Below are positions 60,884 through 64,000 of a stretch of DNA of 64,000 nt, piece after piece. The position numbers and the translations under genes were made by a program. Within the stretch, counting starts at the first letter, position 1; each line of letters starts with the position of its first letter. The notes beneath the pieces were generated by a model that was not told the origin of the DNA, did no database searches, and was given only the letters and a program-made list of their open reading frames with translations. The stretch is from Ga0074130 sp035565355 (GTDB lineage: Bacteria > Pseudomonadota > Gammaproteobacteria > Burkholderiales > Rhodocyclaceae): NCBI GenBank assembly GCA_035565355.1, contig DATMSM010000079.1, positions 10,945 through 74,944 on the forward strand, read 5' to 3'.

Positions 60884-63001
60884 CTATGGGTGGGCAGAGA
60901 GATACTCGAGCACGATTTCGGGGGTCAGCAACTGGGGCAGCACGACAGCCTGGGCGTGTTTGTCGGCCGGATAGTACACATACAAGGGCACGCCGCTACG
61001 GCCGAACTCGGCGAGCTTCTGGGTGATCGCGGCATCCTGATTGGTCCAGTCGCCCTTGAGATAGGTGATGCCCTGTTCGCGGAAGGTGTTGATGACCTTG
61101 TCCTTGTTCAGGGCGACGCGCTCGTTGGCGAGGCAGGTGATGCACCATGCGGCCGTGAAATTGAGAAAGACAGGCTTGCCCTCGGCACGCAGGGCCTGCA
61201 GCCGGGCCTCGGAATAGGTTTCCCAATACTGCCCGGCGCTTTCCTTCGATGCGCCTTGCGCGGCCGGCAGTTGCGGCTTGAGGCCCAGGTAGCCGAAGAC
61301 ATAGGCGCCGATGATCAGGGCCAGGGCAAGCAAGGTCGCGATGCGGCGCTTGCTTGTCGCGAAGTGACGCGTGCTGTCGAACAACCAGGCGGCGATGGCG
61401 ATCACCAGCATGCCGCCGAAGACGATCAAGAGGCTATCCGTACCGGCCTGCAGCACCAGTACCCAGGCCAGCCACAGAGCGGTGGCATACATGGGGAAGG
61501 CGAAGGCCTGCTTGAGGCGTTCCATCCACAGGCCGGGGCGGGGCAGGCAGCGCTGCAGCAGCGGCCAGTTGCAAAGCAGCAGATAGGGCAGGGCAAGGCC
61601 CAGGCCCAGGCTGGCAAAGACCAGGACCAGGTGCAGCGCCGGCTGGGCCAGCGCGTAAGCGATGGCGACACCCATGAAGGGGGCGGTGCAGGGCGTGGCG
61701 ACGATGGTGGCGAGCACGCCGGTGAAGAAACTGCCGCTGTAGCCCGACTTCTCTGCGAGGCCCTCGCCCAGCCCGGCGACGGAGTTGCCGAGCGTGAACA
61801 CGCCGGAGAGGCTGAGGCCGATGGCGAACATCAGCCAGGCCATGGCGAGCACAAAGCCCGGTGCCTGGAACTGGAAGCCCCAGCCGATCTGCGCACCGCC
61901 GGCACGCAAGAGCAACAGCAGCCCGGCCAGCACGAGGAAGCTGAGAATGATGCCAACGGTATACGCCAGCCCGTGCAGGCGGGTGCTGCGATGGGCATGC
62001 GCGCCGTGACGGATCAGGGCCAGGGCCTTGATCGACAACACAGGGAAGACGCAGGGCAGGAGATTAAGGATGATGCCGCCGGCCAGCGCCAGCAGCATGG
62101 CGGCCAGCAGGCTGGTGTCCGTACCCGCTGCCGCGCTACTAGTACCGGAGGGGAGTAGGGCGGCGCCCGTGTCGGTGGCACGCACATTGAAGCCGCGTGT
62201 CAGCGTTTGCCGGCCGCTCTTCTCGCTGACGGCGAGCAGGCCTTCCAGCGTTTCGCCCGCCGTGCCGGGTGCGTCGCCGGCCTGCAGGTCCAACACCAGG
62301 GTGTCGCCATCGCGGCTGACGGCCTGCGGCGCACCGTGGGCGAGCTTGCCCCACTTGAAGGGGTAGAACCACACTTCCTCCAGTTTGCCGGCGACCAGCT
62401 CGGGGTTGGCGATGCGCAATTGCAGCTTGTCCTGTGCGTAGCTCACGCTGGCGGGCCACGGCGCATTCTCGGGCAGGGCGGCGTGGGCGGCCTGGATTTC
62501 GCGATTGACGGGGCCGCGCTGGGCCGCCACCTTCAGCGTCAGATTCAGCTCGGCCTGTTGCGGAATACAGATTTCCTCGCACACCAGCCAGTTCGCCTTG
62601 GCGGCGATGGGCAGGCTGCTGCCGGGTTTGGCATCGGCCGGGATCTGGATGGCCGACAGCAACAGCACGCGATCCGAATAGCCGTAGTTGGTGAGGTTGC
62701 CCTGTTTGTGGCGGCTCGGCACCGGCCAGAGGATGGGGCCGGCGCTGGTGCCGGCCGGCAGCTGCCAGGTAATGCTAGTGGCAAGGCCTGAGTCACCCGG
62801 GTTCAGCCAGTAGGTGTGCCAATGCGGAATGATCTTCTGTTCCAGCCCGATCAGCACCTGGCTACCGGGCTGCACCACGGTTCGCTCAGGGATCAGGCGG
62901 ACCTTGACCTGCTCAGTCCTTGCCGTGTCTGCTGCATAGCCCAGGCCTGGAACAAGGAAACACAACAGAGTAAGTCGTTGCAGCCAGGCCAATGCGTGCA
63001 T
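60884..63001 (-). CDS. DsbD-like transmembrane thiol:disulfide reductase
   Basis: The 705-residue protein has a signal peptide, an N-terminal DsbD-alpha/ScsB-type domain with C141 and C145 (VCEEIC), eight membrane segments with C317 (LPCVFP) and C438 (TPCTAP) as the CcdA-type pair, and a C-terminal thioredoxin-like domain with WCITC (C620, C623). It moves electrons from cytoplasmic thioredoxin to the periplasm. The variant alpha domain is closer to ScsB than to classical DsbD. It is followed by the redoxin gene. Confidence 0.9.
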   Translation of the reverse strand: MHALAWLQRLTLLCFLVPGLGYAADTARTEQVKVRLIPERTVVQPGSQVLIGLEQKIIPHWHTYWLNPGDSGLATSITWQLPAGTSAGPILWPVPSRHKQGNLTNYGYSDRVLLLSAIQIPADAKPGSSLPIAAKANWLVCEEICIPQQAELNLTLKVAAQRGPVNREIQAAHAALPENAPWPASVSYAQDKLQLRIANPELVAGKLEEVWFYPFKWGKLAHGAPQAVSRDGDTLVLDLQAGDAPGTAGETLEGLLAVSEKSGRQTLTRGFNVRATDTGAALLPSGTSSAAAGTDTSLLAAMLLALAGGIILNLLPCVFPVLSIKALALIRHGAHAHRSTRLHGLAYTVGIILSFLVLAGLLLLLRAGGAQIGWGFQFQAPGFVLAMAWLMFAIGLSLSGVFTLGNSVAGLGEGLAEKSGYSGSFFTGVLATIVATPCTAPFMGVAIAYALAQPALHLVLVFASLGLGLALPYLLLCNWPLLQRCLPRPGLWMERLKQAFAFPMYATALWLAWVLVLQAGTDSLLIVFGGMLVIAIAAWLFDSTRHFATSKRRIATLLALALIIGAYVFGYLGLKPQLPAAQGASKESAGQYWETYSEARLQALRAEGKPVFLNFTAAWCITCLANERVALNKDKVINTFREQGITYLKGDWTNQDAAITQKLAEFGRSGVPLYVYYPADKHAQAVVLPQLLTPEIVLEYLSAHP

Positions 63002-63105
63002 AAATCAGAAGTCGGGGCGGTCGGGGAAGGTGGGATATTACGCTGAGTCTGCTTCCTTAGTCCGCTCGGGCGCGCTACGGTTCCCGCATCCCGGCGCGGG
63101 TGTCT

Positions 63106-63966
63106 TTACAGGACATCAACCGGCATCTTCAAATAGTGTTTGCCGTTGTCCTCGGCCGGCGGCAAGGCGCCGGCGCGGATATTGACCTGGAGCGACTGCG
63201 TGATCAGAGTGGGCAGCTCCAGCGTGGCATCGCGTGCTTCACGCATGGCGACAAAGTCGTCTTCGGCGATGCCCTGGCGTGCGTGAATATTGCGGCTACG
63301 CTGTTCCGCCACCGTGGTTTGCCACTGCGGTTCGCGCGCATCGGGGGCGTAATCATGGCAAAGGAACAGCCGGGTTGCCTCCGGCAGGGCAAGAATGCGC
63401 TGGATAGAGCGATACAGCAGGCGTGCATCGCCGCCCGGGAAATCGCAGCGCGCGGTTCCCGTGTCCGGCATGAACAGGGTGTCGCCGATGAAGGCAGCAT
63501 CGCCGAGCAAGTACATGACGTCGGCGGGGGTGTGGCCCGGAACTGCGACGACCTGCGCCTCCAGTTCGCCAATACGGAAATGCTCGCCGTCGGCGAACAG
63601 ATGATCGAACTGCTGCCCGTCGGCGGTAAAGTCGCTGCCTAGGTTGAAGATATTCTTGAACACTGCCTGGACGCGACGGATTTCAGCGCCGATACCGATA
63701 CGGCCGCCGAATTCGCGGCGCAGGTACTGTGCTGCCGAAAGGTGATCGGCGTGCGCATGGGTTTCCAGGATCCAGTCCAGTCGCAGCTGCTTGGCACGCA
63801 GGAAGGCGGCTATCCGTTCGACATGATGTGTGGCGGTACGCCCCGACTTGGGATCGTAGTCCCATACCGGATCGACAACGGCCGCTGTGCCGCCGGCGCG
63901 GTCATAGACCACGTGGGTGATCGTGGACGTGGCTGTGTCGTAGAAGCTCTTGACTTGCGCTTGCAT
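63106..63966 (-). CDS. MBL-fold metallo-hydrolase (persulfide dioxygenase/Blh-like)
   Basis: The 286-residue protein has the metallo-beta-lactamase motif THAHADH at 69-75, further ligands in VPGHTPAD and GDTLFMPDTGTARCDF, and LFLCHDY. The GDTLFMPDTGTARCDFP motif is typical of ETHE1-like persulfide dioxygenases and Blh proteins, which oxidise glutathione persulfide. The ATG at 63966 has AAGGAGAAGG upstream; the frame extends ten codons upstream without similarity. No rhodanese or BigR-type regulator is visible before the window ends. Confidence 0.85.
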   Translation of the reverse strand: MQAQVKSFYDTATSTITHVVYDRAGGTAAVVDPVWDYDPKSGRTATHHVERIAAFLRAKQLRLDWILETHAHADHLSAAQYLRREFGGRIGIGAEIRRVQAVFKNIFNLGSDFTADGQQFDHLFADGEHFRIGELEAQVVAVPGHTPADVMYLLGDAAFIGDTLFMPDTGTARCDFPGGDARLLYRSIQRILALPEATRLFLCHDYAPDAREPQWQTTVAEQRSRNIHARQGIAEDDFVAMREARDATLELPTLITQSLQVNIRAGALPPAEDNGKHYLKMPVDVL

Positions 63967-64000
63967 GACCTTCTCCTTGATTGCCGTTGACAACATTATA

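Overview
The window is a contiguous, high-GC stretch of bacterial core chromosome. Gene content and order point to a betaproteobacterium, probably Rhodocyclales or a near relative. The pointers are a DUF2863 protein, a ~400-residue TrpS, smpB and ratA back to back followed by rnfH-guaB-guaA, scpA-scpB-rluB ahead of rimP-nusA-infB-rbfA-truB, and a RegBA-type redox pair. This taxonomic call is inference from gene families. I see no phage, IS element, CRISPR array, rRNA or tRNA, and no gene that is clearly broken.

Layout. 1-5.8 kb: yciB, msrB, a D-amino-acid dehydrogenase, DUF2863, a DUF47/Pit phosphate uptake pair and a YkgJ-type cysteine-cluster protein. 5.8-9.4 kb: pyrG, eno and the divisome gene ftsB. 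The ftsB start lies inside a 20-bp inverted repeat. 9.4-11.8 kb: the iron(II) operon feoA-feoB with a small Cys-rich membrane protein. 11.9-19.2 kb: a membrane-anchored trypsin-like protease with a SIMPL protein, gamma carbonic anhydrase, AcpH, a DODA dioxygenase, and the tight CopD/S4/slyX/methyltransferase cluster. 19.2-26 kb: a lipoprotein, ettA, a diguanylate cyclase, a queuosine-precursor transporter, two related exported proteins (one with a His-rich tail), a bactofilin and an isolated gcvH. 26-32 kb: hydrolase, PHP phosphatase, YciO-type protein, gdhA, a J-like membrane protein without HPD, DUF488 and a site-2 protease.

32-51.7 kb is information processing: trpS, scpA/scpB, rluB, rimP-nusA-infB-rbfA-truB-murI, rpsO, pnp, dksA, smpB, ratA-rnfH, guaB-guaA and thpR. 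A promoter plus an intrinsic terminator precede rimP, which suggests attenuation of the nusA operon. 51.7-58.6 kb is a single minus-strand run, cyoABCD-SURF1-regB-regA: a quinol oxidase, its assembly factor and a quinone/thiol-sensing two-component system. It ends with an MFS transporter, a DsbD-like reductase with a secreted redoxin, and a persulfide-dioxygenase-like metallo-hydrolase.

Most genes are ordinary housekeeping genes. The observations I rate highest are the ftsB start hairpin, the rimP-nusA leader, the terminal oxidase/redox-sensor operon and the two-gene family of secreted HC-x4-YGAC proteins.
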